The translations under genes were made by a program, and so were the position numbers. Source: Corallincola holothuriorum (GTDB lineage Bacteria > Pseudomonadota > Gammaproteobacteria > Enterobacterales > Neiellaceae). From it: DNA of 64,000 nt. The notes beneath the pieces were generated by a model. That model ran no database searches. It was not told where the DNA came from and worked only from the letters and a program-made list of their open reading frames with translations. Shown here in pieces: positions 55,530-64,000 of the stretch. Position 1 is the stretch's first letter, and each line of letters begins with the position of its first letter. The stretch is from NCBI RefSeq assembly GCF_003336225.1, contig NZ_QPID01000009.1, positions 62,001 to 126,000 on the forward strand, given 5' to 3'.

Positions 55530-56381
55530 GTGAGATCATCGCTTCAAGTCGTCATGATGAGTGTCAGTGTGCTTTTTTTGGTTGCTTGTGCAAGCACGCA
55601 AAAAAGCGAAAAAGCACAGTATGAAGAAACCCGTAAATCATTTAGTTATGTTAGCTTTCAGAAGCTCTCAAAGCACACTGTGGATCCCAGCTTGGAGCTT
55701 TACAACAAGAAGGTGAAAAGTGCTGAAGCCGATGAGGTTCATAAGGAACTGGTGCATTCGATGGCTTCGGTAGGATTAGCGCTAGGACAATATCCCGTGT
55801 TCTCGTTGGCTGAAGCAGAACTCGCGCGGAAGGCGGCGAGTGATGACCCTGGCAAGTATGTCGCTTACTCGGCATTTTCACTGGCACTGTACAGCAATGG
55901 GTGGGAAGGGTTGGGTGCAGAATATGCTGCTAAAGCACGTCTATTGGCCAATGGTGTTGAGCTGGACCGGAAATATCAGAAGTCTCGGATTACGGCAAAG
56001 GCGATCTTAGGCATGGTTGCAGTATCGCAAGGAGATGGGCCAGCGGCCGAAGCGTTGTTTGCTGAGCTGGCGGAAGAGTCAGGCCAAGAGTGGTTACCAA
56101 TAGCTAGTCATGGGGCTGCAATTATTATTGATGGGCCAAGCTTGCAGACCGTGGAAAAAATAGAGACCTTAGTTTCGCGCAGTGACATCCCATTTTCTGC
56201 AAAGCAAAAGTTGCTTGAACTGCAAATACTGGCTGATACCTATCAGGGAGAACAGGGGAAGGCAAAGGTTGAAGTGAGTGAGCTGATCACCAAATGGTCT
56301 TTAGATGCGTTGCGTGAGGTGGGGGACGCCAGCACAGCCTCATTGGTCGACTCCGTCGTCAAGCTAGCAGCCAAACAGTAG
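55530..56381 (+). CDS. Hypothetical lipoprotein with helical repeats (283 aa)
   Basis: GTG start behind AAGGATG. Signal peptide with lipobox LVAC. The mature protein is helical with TPR-like spacing (SLAEAELARKAASDDPGKYVAYSAFSLALYSNGW; EYAAKARLLANG). Not recognised as a known family. It stands alone between rsgA and a GH31 gene and is probably anchored to the outer membrane. Confidence 0.65.
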   Translation: MRSSLQVVMMSVSVLFLVACASTQKSEKAQYEETRKSFSYVSFQKLSKHTVDPSLELYNKKVKSAEADEVHKELVHSMASVGLALGQYPVFSLAEAELARKAASDDPGKYVAYSAFSLALYSNGWEGLGAEYAAKARLLANGVELDRKYQKSRITAKAILGMVAVSQGDGPAAEALFAELAEESGQEWLPIASHGAAIIIDGPSLQTVEKIETLVSRSDIPFSAKQKLLELQILADTYQGEQGKAKVEVSELITKWSLDALREVGDASTASLVDSVVKLAAKQ

Positions 56382-56542
56382 ATTGTTGATATCAGTTATT
56401 TGAGTAGCTCTTGCAGGGAGTCGATCAAACCAATGCTAATTATCTGACTGATAGCACTTTATTTATGGATTGCTCAAGTTAGAGTGCGGGGTTGCTTTTA
56501 CCTACGTTGGTTTATCACTTTCGCTATTGCAGGGAGCGCTCT

Positions 56543-59137
56543 ATGAGTATGCTTGGCCTTCATTCGTTACTACGCGGTCTCCCCAGTGTGACCTTATCTG
56601 CCATCACTTTAACTATCTCCGCTTGTTCCAGCGGAGGCTCCTCTTCGGTTGAAGGCCCATTGCAATCACAGTATATCGACGCGCAACAGCCGCAACTGTT
56701 GATCACTGGTGGGCAGGGGGATGTGATGGTGACATTGTTGGATGATGATCTCCTTCATATCGCCTACCACAGTGAATTGTCTGCCGGACAACCTTACTTT
56801 TCGCCCATGCTGGCGCAGACACAGTTCGATGGACCTGCCAGTCATCAATATGATCCCTCTTCTCAGACGTTAAGTACTGCCTTGTTGAGTGTGACATTAG
56901 AGAAGGGTTGTTTGCTGACCACCGATTTGAGTCAACCTGAGCCGATCACGTTAACCCGTCTTTGTCTGGCTGAAAGTGACGATGACGAGCTTGAACTGAC
57001 ACTGAGCCAGGAAAACTTTAGTCATATTTATGGTTTGGGCCAGAAGTTAGATACCAGTGACGACGGTGCGAATTGGCTCGGTGAGGAGCGTTTACCTGCA
57101 ACCTCTACCGGTAACGCGATGACCTATTCCGATATCGCCGCATCGGGTGATACCCAAATCCCCGTGGCCTATGTGCTCGGGGAGGGGATGGATAACTACG
57201 GTCTGTTCTTCGATACACACTATCCGTTGTCGTTTGATTTCGAATCACCTCAATGGCAGGTGAGTAGTGAAGAGCCGTCGTTAGGCGTGTTCCTGTTTAT
57301 CGGTGCTGATCTAAAACAGCTACGCAGTCGATACCTAGATCTGACTGGGCGCGCACCTGTGCCACCGTTGAAGGCTTTCGGCTTATGGGTTTCCGAATAT
57401 GGCTATGACAATTGGCAAGAACTCGACAGTAAACTCGCTAGCCTGAAACAGGCGCAATTTCCCATCGATGGATTCGTGATGGATCTGCAATGGTTTGGCG
57501 GTATTGAGACCAGCTCTGAAGATACTCAGATGGGCTCGTTGACCTGGGACCGTGAGGCTTTTCCTGAGCCTGAGAAAAAAATGGCAGCGCTGGCAGAACA
57601 AAATATTGCGCTGATACATATTGAAGAGAGCTATGTCGGTGCTGGTTTACCGGAGTACCAGCAATTGGCAGAGAAGCGCCAGTTGGCGATGGATTGTGAA
57701 GCCCCTTGTACAACGCCCAGTAAGCTCAGCTCCAATCCCTGGTGGGGGATCGGTGGGATGATCGATTGGACCTCTTCGTCGGCGAGGGTTGATTGGCACA
57801 ATGAGAAAAGGGTAGCGCTCATCGATGATGGATTTTTGGGCCATTGGACCGACTTAGGCGAGCCTGAGCTCTATGATTACAGCAGTATTTACAGTGGACT
57901 TGAATGGTATGGCGAGCCGAGAACTGATCATCCCAGCGTACATAACCTGCTAAATTTCTATTGGAGTCAGGGCATTGCCGAGCAGACGGCTGCAACCCAT
58001 CCAGATCGCCGCCCTTGGATCCTCAGTCGTTCCGGTGCCGCAGGTAGTCAGCGCTTCGGTGTGGCGATGTGGTCGGGAGATGTCGCCAGCCGCTTTTTGG
58101 CTGTAGAAGCGCAGATGCCCGCACAGACCAACATGAGCCTGTCCGGATTTGACTACTATGGCTCGGACATTGGTGGATTTCATCGTGGCGGTACCTCTGG
58201 CAGGAATCTGGATACCCTTTATACCCGTTGGTTAGCGACCTCTGTGTTGATGGAGATCCCTTTACGCCCCCACACCGAAAACCTATGTAACTGTAAAGAG
58301 ACGGCCCCGGATCGAGTCGGTGATCAGGTCAGTAATTTGGCCAATCTGCGTACCCGTTACCGCTTAACACCATATCTCTATAGCTTGGCTCACCACGCCA
58401 CCTTAACCGGTGAGGCGATGTTCCCACCGCTGGTGTATCACTTCCAGCAAGATGCCAACGCGCGCGATGTCGACCAGACCAAAATGATTGGTGAGAGCTT
58501 GCTGTTCACTGCCATCACAGATAATGAAGATCAGGTGAATAGCTACCTGCCTGCAGGTTCATGGGTGAACTATTACGATCTTGCTGAGGTCACGCAATCG
58601 TCAGGAGCCGTGTTCCAACATTCGGTGACGGGCCCGTTGAGTGAGGGCGAAACCGTTGTCCGTGCGCCGCTGTTTATGCGTGCCGGTGCTATCGTGCCGA
58701 CGCTGGGCGAAGACGTTGCCGATCTTGGTCGAGTGGCTGCAGCTGATATTCAATGGTTTGAAAATCTGCAGCTGAACGTTGTTGCCGATAGTCAGTCTCA
58801 CCAGTTTTCCTTATATGAGGATGACGGCCTGACGCAGAGCTATCTAAATGATGGCCTCGCTGAAACCGTGATTGAGCTTGCGCCACAAGCCGACGGCTAT
58901 CTGGTTACGCTGAGTCCCAATCAGGTTGCGAAGTCCTCCGCAGCACAAAGGCAGCTTAGTGTCACTTTTGTCACCCCCGAAGACACCATTAGTCAGGTCG
59001 AAGTGAATGGCGAAAAGTTGCCACAAGTGACCCCGCAGAGCGGTGATATCGGTTGGTATCTTCTCAAGGGTGGCTTAGTGGCGGTATTGGGCGAGGTGAG
59101 TGTTGGTGCAGAACAAGCGATTCGTTTTGTTCGTTAG
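56543..59137 (+). CDS. GH31 family alpha-glucosidase/transglucosylase lipoprotein
   Basis: About 864 aa; lipoprotein signal with lipobox ISAC. GH31 catalytic core: DGFVMDLQWFGG, the nucleophile region HWTDLGEPELY, the acid/base region MWSGDVASRF and GSDIGGFHRGG. TDLGEP in place of the common DMNEP resembles the oligosaccharide 4-alpha-glucosyltransferase branch (Cellvibrio Agd31B), so transglycosylation of alpha-1,4-glucans is possible. The frame opens at 56492, but AGGGAG is spaced for the ATG at 56543. It fits functionally with the double-CBM21 protein upstream: alpha-glucan capture and processing. Confidence 0.86.
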   Translation: MSMLGLHSLLRGLPSVTLSAITLTISACSSGGSSSVEGPLQSQYIDAQQPQLLITGGQGDVMVTLLDDDLLHIAYHSELSAGQPYFSPMLAQTQFDGPASHQYDPSSQTLSTALLSVTLEKGCLLTTDLSQPEPITLTRLCLAESDDDELELTLSQENFSHIYGLGQKLDTSDDGANWLGEERLPATSTGNAMTYSDIAASGDTQIPVAYVLGEGMDNYGLFFDTHYPLSFDFESPQWQVSSEEPSLGVFLFIGADLKQLRSRYLDLTGRAPVPPLKAFGLWVSEYGYDNWQELDSKLASLKQAQFPIDGFVMDLQWFGGIETSSEDTQMGSLTWDREAFPEPEKKMAALAEQNIALIHIEESYVGAGLPEYQQLAEKRQLAMDCEAPCTTPSKLSSNPWWGIGGMIDWTSSSARVDWHNEKRVALIDDGFLGHWTDLGEPELYDYSSIYSGLEWYGEPRTDHPSVHNLLNFYWSQGIAEQTAATHPDRRPWILSRSGAAGSQRFGVAMWSGDVASRFLAVEAQMPAQTNMSLSGFDYYGSDIGGFHRGGTSGRNLDTLYTRWLATSVLMEIPLRPHTENLCNCKETAPDRVGDQVSNLANLRTRYRLTPYLYSLAHHATLTGEAMFPPLVYHFQQDANARDVDQTKMIGESLLFTAITDNEDQVNSYLPAGSWVNYYDLAEVTQSSGAVFQHSVTGPLSEGETVVRAPLFMRAGAIVPTLGEDVADLGRVAAADIQWFENLQLNVVADSQSHQFSLYEDDGLTQSYLNDGLAETVIELAPQADGYLVTLSPNQVAKSSAAQRQLSVTFVTPEDTISQVEVNGEKLPQVTPQSGDIGWYLLKGGLVAVLGEVSVGAEQAIRFVR

Positions 59138-59156
59138 ATTGCCGACGGCTTAAAGT

Positions 59157-59181
59157 AGGCGAGCTTGGGCTCGCCTTTTTT
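59157..59181 (+). terminator. Terminator of the GH31 gene
   Basis: AGGCGAGC and GCTCGCCT with a TTGG loop, followed by a run of T. Confidence 0.9.
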
Positions 59182-59363
59182 ACGCCCGCGCGGTGGCGAT
59201 TTTTGTATGGAAGGTCGCCGCATCAATAAACTTCACTGGCTGCATTAAATATGTTGCGAAGTTACCAAAAAACTAATCTGCTCATTAAGTTACTTTGCAT
59301 AAGCCGGTGTCGACAGCTACCTTTTAGCTAATGAAATTAGGATGATATGGATGGCGAGTTAGA

Positions 59364-59648
59364 ATGGTGTCGCAAGCAGAAATATTGGTACTTCTGCTCT
59401 GCTCTGGGCTGTTGGGAATGGTATTCGCCTTTCGCTCTAGCCTGGCTCAGATCCCCTACTCACGATTGCTCCTAGGTTCACTTTTTGCGTTTGTCTTTGG
59501 ATCCGTGTGTACCGCCGTTGAACACATATTTTGGTCAGGCTTTTTTAATATCCTGGAGCATATCGGCTTTTTGTTAAACGCCGTACTGATGGCTGCATGG
59601 TGTTTTCTTGCCACCGAAGAGGGTATGGCGAAGGATGCAGATGGATGA
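59364..59648 (+). CDS. Small three-pass membrane protein (94 aa)
   Basis: Three hydrophobic helices (ILVLLLCSGLLGMVFAF, LLLGSLFAFVFGSVCTAVE, IGFLLNAVLMAAWCFLAT). Its stop overlaps the ATG of the GGDEF-EAL gene (ATGA), so both are made together. It probably forms a sensory or anchoring partner for the EAL protein; no family name can be given. Confidence 0.65.
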   Translation: MVSQAEILVLLLCSGLLGMVFAFRSSLAQIPYSRLLLGSLFAFVFGSVCTAVEHIFWSGFFNILEHIGFLLNAVLMAAWCFLATEEGMAKDADG

Positions 59649-61615
59649 TTGCAGCCATAGATTTCTTTGCCTCAATCTTCTCTCTTTTAGCTTTGATCAT
59701 GCTGAGCTTAAGGCATAAACGTGTTAAGCAAAAGCGCGCGTTTTGGGCGCTGTTTTCACTTATTGCTGTCACCACCTATATAAATTTTTTCAGTGCCATC
59801 GAATGGTATGAATTGTGGTTTAAAGGTGTCGCGTTAAGTGATCGTGGTAGAGAGCTCTTTCACGACTATTTTCAAGTTCTCCAACCCGTGCTGTGGGGAC
59901 TTTTTCTCTACATATTCATTCAGACCGAGCAAGCGCGCCGATTAAAAGCGGCTTATCAGCAAACGCGAGATGTGCTAACCAATATGCCGGTGATTTTGCG
60001 CGCCTATAACCATGCAGGTGAATTGATTGAGTGGAATAAAGCGGCAGAGCAGGTGAGTGGGTACGCCGCTGATGAGGTGATTGGGAATCGCGACATTACT
60101 AACGCTATCTTCCCTAGCGACGAATTGCCTCCTGCCATGGCTGCGACCCTCAGTGAGCTTTCAGACGGTGATGTGAATAGCTTGCTTTATCGCAAGGACA
60201 GATCCAAACGTATTGTTTCCTGGTATTGCTTGCCACAAAACGCTGAGGTTATTCCTGAATGGCAGTCGTGGGACATTGGTGTTGATATCACCGAGCGATA
60301 TGAGTCTCAGCAAGAGCTGATCAAACTGGCGACCACAGACCTACTGACCGGGCTACCGAACCGCTACCTATTACTCGACAGATTGAAAACCGTCTCTTCC
60401 CAAGCGGCAGAAAGTGGTCAGCAATGTGCGCTGGCGTTTGTGGATATTGATGATTTTCGTGCTTTGAACGATACCCTAGGGCACTCGTTGGGAGATGAAG
60501 CTTTAAAATCATTTGCCGAGGTACTTCATGGTACCCATTGGTTCCGGGAGCAAATGGTTGCCCGAGCGTCGGGTGATGCTTTTGCGATTATTGTTCGGGG
60601 CTGTAATCAACACTATTTGATGGAAGGGTGTCAGCGCTTGCTTGATGCGTTGGGACAGCAGGAGTTTGATCTTGCCGGTAGTCATGTTCAATTAAGCGCG
60701 AGTATCGGATTGTGTCTGTTCCCAGACGAAGGCGTCAGTGCTGAAGAGATCATGAAAAATGCAGAGCTTGCTATGTATTCGGCCAAAGCTTCAGGGAAGC
60801 GCTGCTACGAATTCTTTTCAGACTCGTTGTATGTGGATCTGGTGTGGGAGCGGGAAACCAGCAAGCAACTGTTTACTGCGATTGAGGAGCAAGAATTCAC
60901 ACTGAACTACCAACCGCAGATCTGCCTGCAAAGCGAGCAGGTGATGGGGTTTGAGGCACTGATTCGATGGCCTCGAAGCACGCCTGATCGCTTCATCCCA
61001 TTGGCTGAACGAAACGGCATGATCCACGGCATCTCTGAGTTTGTTATGGTGACCGCTTGCGAGCAGCTAAAAAAATGGCAACAGCAGGGGTTGAATACCC
61101 GCATTGCCATCAACTTATCAGCGCTGCAATTTTATCAATCTCATCTTTGTGACAGTTATTCAAAAATCGCAGCCGAGAAAGGAGTCGATCCTTCGTTGAT
61201 TGAGCTTGAGATCACCGAAGGCACGCTGATTAAAAATGTCGCACAGGCGATTGAAACCATCACCCAGTTTAACGCCTGTGGCTTTACCGTCTCTTTGGAT
61301 GATTTTGGCACGGGGTACTCCTCTTTCGCCTATTTGAAATCTCTGCCGGTCAGCAAGATCAAAATTGATCGCTCATTTATCAAAGATATTCATGAAAGCG
61401 ACGCGGAAGTCGCCATCGTGAATGGCATTATTAACTTAGCCCATAATCTAGGTATGCAAGTGCTCGCTGAAGGGGTTGAACTGCGTTCGCAGTTCGACCT
61501 ATTAAGAGATCTTGAGTGTGATGCCATGCAAGGCTGGTTGTATGCGCCAGCAATGCCGCCTGATGAAGTGACCCGCTGGCTTAACGAAAAAGAGATGGCT
61601 TTGATGCCGCTTTAA
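59645..61615 (+). CDS. Membrane PAS-GGDEF-EAL protein, probable c-di-GMP phosphodiesterase
   Basis: About 656 aa. Two N-terminal membrane helices, then a PAS domain (about 110-225: LTNMPVILRAYNHAGELIEWNKAAE), a GGDEF domain in which the signature is SGDAF and thus probably not a cyclase, and an EAL domain with EALIRW, INLSALQF, ELEITEG, LDDFGTGYSSF, KIDRSFI and AEGVE, all the catalytic residues in place. It is predicted to hydrolyse c-di-GMP under PAS control. The ATG at 59645 overlaps the upstream gene's stop; an open frame from 59597 is not needed. Confidence 0.88.
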   Translation: MIAAIDFFASIFSLLALIMLSLRHKRVKQKRAFWALFSLIAVTTYINFFSAIEWYELWFKGVALSDRGRELFHDYFQVLQPVLWGLFLYIFIQTEQARRLKAAYQQTRDVLTNMPVILRAYNHAGELIEWNKAAEQVSGYAADEVIGNRDITNAIFPSDELPPAMAATLSELSDGDVNSLLYRKDRSKRIVSWYCLPQNAEVIPEWQSWDIGVDITERYESQQELIKLATTDLLTGLPNRYLLLDRLKTVSSQAAESGQQCALAFVDIDDFRALNDTLGHSLGDEALKSFAEVLHGTHWFREQMVARASGDAFAIIVRGCNQHYLMEGCQRLLDALGQQEFDLAGSHVQLSASIGLCLFPDEGVSAEEIMKNAELAMYSAKASGKRCYEFFSDSLYVDLVWERETSKQLFTAIEEQEFTLNYQPQICLQSEQVMGFEALIRWPRSTPDRFIPLAERNGMIHGISEFVMVTACEQLKKWQQQGLNTRIAINLSALQFYQSHLCDSYSKIAAEKGVDPSLIELEITEGTLIKNVAQAIETITQFNACGFTVSLDDFGTGYSSFAYLKSLPVSKIKIDRSFIKDIHESDAEVAIVNGIINLAHNLGMQVLAEGVELRSQFDLLRDLECDAMQGWLYAPAMPPDEVTRWLNEKEMALMPL

Positions 61616-61745
61616 TTGTCGGTGGCGCCAGGCAACGGAGAGAGTTTTTGTCCTCTATTGTCGATAATTCTTTGTTAACGTCGCTTCTCTATTGGGTTGT
61701 CGGTCGGTAGAATTAAGCCATCTCTCCGCAACGTGAATTAGCCCT

Positions 61746-62369
61746 TTGAGTACCTCTGCGCCCGCGAATACCGTTATTGTTCTGGATTTTGAAACCACAG
61801 GCCTTTCGCCGAATCAGGGTGACCGGGCGATTGAAATTGGTGCGGTGATGCTGGAAAAGGGGCAACCTGTGGCGCGTTTTCAGGAGTTAATGAACCCTGG
61901 ATTTCGCATCAGTCGGTTTATTGAAGATTACACGGGTATCAGCAACCAGATGCTTAAAGACGCAGCTCCGTGTGAAGAGGTCATGACCCGTTTTTATGAC
62001 TTTATCGGCGGGCACAACCTCGTTGCCCATAACGCGTCATTTGATCAGCGCTTTCTTGATGCCGAATTCGCGCAAATAGGGTGCCGCTATAGCGGTGAAT
62101 TCAGCTGTTCAATGTTGCTTTCCCGACGGCTTTTTCCTGATGCACCTAACCATAAGCTAGGCAGCCTGGTGGCATATAAAAATATTGCCAACGACGGGGT
62201 GTTTCACCGAGCGTTGGCGGATTCAGAAATGACCGCCAAGTTGTGGAACTGCCTGCTTGAAGAGCTACAACAAAGCTACCAGCTGCAAGCGCCAAGTTTT
62301 AAATTGATGCAGCAGATCTGCAGTAAAAGCAAAGCGGCCGTACCTAAATTTCTGCACGCACAGAACTAA
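61746..62369 (+). CDS. DEDDh exonuclease (DnaQ/epsilon-like)
   Basis: 207 aa with the 3'-5' exonuclease motifs VLDFETTG (Exo I, Asp and Glu), HNASFDQRF (Exo II Asp) and HRALADSEMT (Exo IIIepsilon His and Asp). It is short and has no polymerase-binding tail of DnaQ, so it is one of the stand-alone epsilon-like exonucleases of uncertain role. The most upstream start is a TTG at 61746 close before the conserved motif; no strong ribosome-binding site is seen. Confidence 0.85.
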   Translation: MSTSAPANTVIVLDFETTGLSPNQGDRAIEIGAVMLEKGQPVARFQELMNPGFRISRFIEDYTGISNQMLKDAAPCEEVMTRFYDFIGGHNLVAHNASFDQRFLDAEFAQIGCRYSGEFSCSMLLSRRLFPDAPNHKLGSLVAYKNIANDGVFHRALADSEMTAKLWNCLLEELQQSYQLQAPSFKLMQQICSKSKAAVPKFLHAQN

Positions 62370-62469
62370 GCGGATTGTGGTATAGACGCTGAATGCAGCT
62401 TTAACTGGCTTGCGCTTTTTATGTGTGGATTGCCAACCGAGTTCTATGCTGTTCGCGCTGGCGAGCTTT

Positions 62470-63366
62470 TCACTGTTTATCCCAATAGGGCGTGCTGCCA
62501 AAGTGCGCTGCAAAATAATCGATAAATGCTCTGACTTTAGGTGCCAGCAGGCGCGAAGTGGGGTAAACCGCCCAAATGGCGGTGCCTGATACCAGCGGGA
62601 AGTCACGGAGTATCGGCACTAACTCGCCTCTTTTAACGTGTTGATAGGCACACCAGGTGGAGCTGAACGCAATGCCCAGTCCGTTGGCACAAGCATCGCG
62701 TACGACTTCACCATTATCGGTACGTAAGGTTCCTTTGGTCTTAATCGTTTGCTTCCCTGTGGGGGTTTCAAATACCCAGCTCTCCAGTCCCATTAAGTTG
62801 ATACATTCATGCTTTAGCAGATCCTCCGGTGTGCTAGGTTCGCCATGTTTGGCAAGATAATCAGGGGATGCGTAGACACGGCGGGTATCTGGCGCCAGTT
62901 TTCTTGCTATCAGTGTCGAATCTTCGAGTTCGGCATTGCGAATGGCAATATCAAAGCCCCCTTCGACCAGATCGACGATGGTGTCTGAGAAACGAAAATC
63001 GACAGCAAGCTCTGGGTAGTCGATTAGAAACGTTTTAAGTGCAGGCATTAGGTGCATGCGACCAAAAGAGGCGGGTGCGGCGACGCGCAGTGTGCCTGTA
63101 GGAATAGCGCTGCCGCCACCGACGGCGGCGCGAGCTGCTTCAACGCTGGATAAAACTTCTTCGGCGTGGGGAAGAAACGCTTTGCCCTCCTCGGTCATCG
63201 ACACTTTGCGTGTGGTGCGATGGACTAAACGCACCCCCAAACTTTGTTCAAGTTTACTGATATGTGTGCTGGCGACGGCAGGAGATAGACCTAGCTCTTG
63301 GCCTGCGACACTGATATTGCGGGTGGCTGTGAGGCGAACAAAGAGCCGTAGATGTTCAATATTCAT
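62470..63366 (-). CDS. LysR-family transcriptional regulator
   Basis: 298 aa; N-terminal winged helix (MNIEHLRLFVRLTATRNISVAGQELGLSPAVASTHISKLE), then a periplasmic-binding-protein-like effector domain. The ATG at 63366 is the conserved family start, though the frame is open to 63402. It is divergent from the quinone oxidoreductase gene, which it may control. The effector is unknown. Confidence 0.9.
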   Translation of the reverse strand: MNIEHLRLFVRLTATRNISVAGQELGLSPAVASTHISKLEQSLGVRLVHRTTRKVSMTEEGKAFLPHAEEVLSSVEAARAAVGGGSAIPTGTLRVAAPASFGRMHLMPALKTFLIDYPELAVDFRFSDTIVDLVEGGFDIAIRNAELEDSTLIARKLAPDTRRVYASPDYLAKHGEPSTPEDLLKHECINLMGLESWVFETPTGKQTIKTKGTLRTDNGEVVRDACANGLGIAFSSTWCAYQHVKRGELVPILRDFPLVSGTAIWAVYPTSRLLAPKVRAFIDYFAAHFGSTPYWDKQ

Positions 63367-63461
63367 ATCTGCTTTCTGTGTTGAGAGCCTAACTATTATC
63401 AATTAAATCTAAAAACTGATTACACAGTTGGCGTTATTTTCATTATCCACTTTAGTAACTA

Positions 63462-63480
63462 GAGTTGTAAAACACAACTC
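63462..63480. promoter_or_regulatory. Palindrome in the LysR/oxidoreductase divergent gap
   Basis: GAGTTGT and ACAACTC (7-bp arms, 5-base AAAAC loop) end 17 bp before the oxidoreductase ATG, a suitable operator position for a divergently encoded regulator. Confidence 0.45.
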
Positions 63481-63497
63481 AACAGAGATCCATCCCA

Positions 63498-64000
63498 ATG
63501 AAAGCAATGATAATTCGTCAAGCTGGTGGCCCAGAGGTATTTGAAGCGGCTGAACTGCCTAAACCAGAGCTTAAACCTGGCCATGTGCTGGTGCGCATAG
63601 CTGCAACCAGCGTTAATACCGTCGATACCATGATCCGCCAAATGGGAAGTGAGCTGCCATTGTCCCCCGAGATGCCCGCCCTTTTAGGGATGGACCTTGC
63701 CGGTACCGTTGAAGCCGTGGGCGAGGGTGTCACCGAATACCGTGTCGGTGATGAGATTTACGGCTGTGTGGGTGGTTTAGCTGATCTGCCGGGCACTTTG
63801 GCCGAGTATGTGGTGGCTGATGCGCGCCTGATTGCTCATAAACCAAAAAACCTATCTATGCGCGAAGCGGCTGCGTTGCCGTTGGTGGGTATTACGGCTT
63901 ACGAAGGCTTGATCCGAGCGGGTATCGCTAAAGGCCAAAAAGTGCTGGTGCATGGTGGCTCCGGTGGCGTCGGCCACGTGGCTTTGCAACTGGCGCGCTA
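63498..64000 (+). CDS. Zinc-type alcohol dehydrogenase / quinone oxidoreductase, N-terminal part (cut by window end)
   Basis: NADPH-dependent medium-chain dehydrogenase. The frame runs from ATG 63498 to the window end (167 codons) and begins MKAMIIRQAGGPEVFEAAELP, with GMDLAGTVEAVGEGV (GroES-like domain) and the start of the cofactor domain KVLVHGGSGGVGHVALQLA (AxxGxxG type). The zinc ligands of true alcohol dehydrogenases are not seen, so it is a quinone-reductase-like member. It is divergent from the LysR gene. Confidence 0.92.
   Translation, partial: MKAMIIRQAGGPEVFEAAELPKPELKPGHVLVRIAATSVNTVDTMIRQMGSELPLSPEMPALLGMDLAGTVEAVGEGVTEYRVGDEIYGCVGGLADLPGTLAEYVVADARLIAHKPKNLSMREAAALPLVGITAYEGLIRAGIAKGQKVLVHGGSGGVGHVALQLAR

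Overview
The window reads as the chromosome of a marine, Alteromonadales-like gammaproteobacterium. The evidence is the conserved ygfB-pepP-ubiH-ubiI and gcvTHP order with a 6S RNA beside fau, a Shewanella-like PPP phosphatase, and several secreted carbohydrate-active proteins. The genus is not determined. All functional calls rest on reading motifs and gene order by eye; no database search was run.

Layout: (1) 1-18650 is core chromosome: pgk (5'-truncated by the window edge) and fbaA, an MscS channel, two tandem DUF481 outer-membrane proteins, serA-rpiA-fau with ssrS (6S RNA) on the minus strand, then ygfB-pepP-ubiH-ubiI, two tandem PagL-like lipid A deacylases, and the glycine-cleavage genes gcvT-gcvH-gcvP. 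(2) 18663-35368 is a complete-looking 16.7-kb Tn7-like transposon inserted 12 bp after the gcvP stop codon. It has inverted termini TGATCACGTCA, flanking TTTTT on both sides, three close-packed TnsB-type repeats at the gcvP-proximal end and three spaced ones at the distal end. It encodes TnsA, TnsB, TnsC and two TniQ/TnsD-family proteins. I see no tnsE, cas genes or CRISPR array. Cargo: (a) a small membrane protein, a winged-helix protein and a 1015-aa SF2 helicase with a possible nuclease-like C-terminus; (b) an Xre-ImmA/IrrE regulator-protease with a 200-aa partner; (c) two cassette-like genes, one HEPN-like; (d) a tight operon of four small genes, one with an MbcA/ParS/Xre-type antitoxin domain, behind 21-bp iterated repeats. 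(3) 35369-45011 holds the displaced gcvP terminator, a small MreB-like protein, hypothetical proteins and lipoproteins (two Sel1-like), and a 1131-aa DUF5060 glycosidase-like lipoprotein with an acidic heptapeptide repeat. (4) 45512-59137 holds an alanine dehydrogenase/carboxyethylornithine synthase-like enzyme, a secreted double-CBM21 protein, a GNAT-like protein, a glycosidase remnant, a secreted M12B-type metalloprotease with its propeptide-like domain encoded by a separate upstream gene, a secreted PPP phosphatase, an RsgA GTPase behind a leader peptide and alternative hairpins, a lipoprotein, and a GH31 enzyme. (5) 59364-64000 holds a small membrane protein, a PAS-GGDEF-EAL protein, a DEDDh exonuclease, and a LysR regulator divergent from a quinone oxidoreductase cut off by the window end.

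How it fits together: the transposon appears to use the 3' end of gcvP as a safe attachment site. It leaves the gene intact and carries, just inside its gcvP-proximal end, a close relative of the gcvP terminator. Its cargo resembles defence or toxin-antitoxin modules without matching a textbook system. Best candidates for something undescribed: the helicase module, the small-gene MbcA/ParS-like operon, the gcvP target site, the split propeptide-protease pair and the leader-controlled rsgA paralogue.
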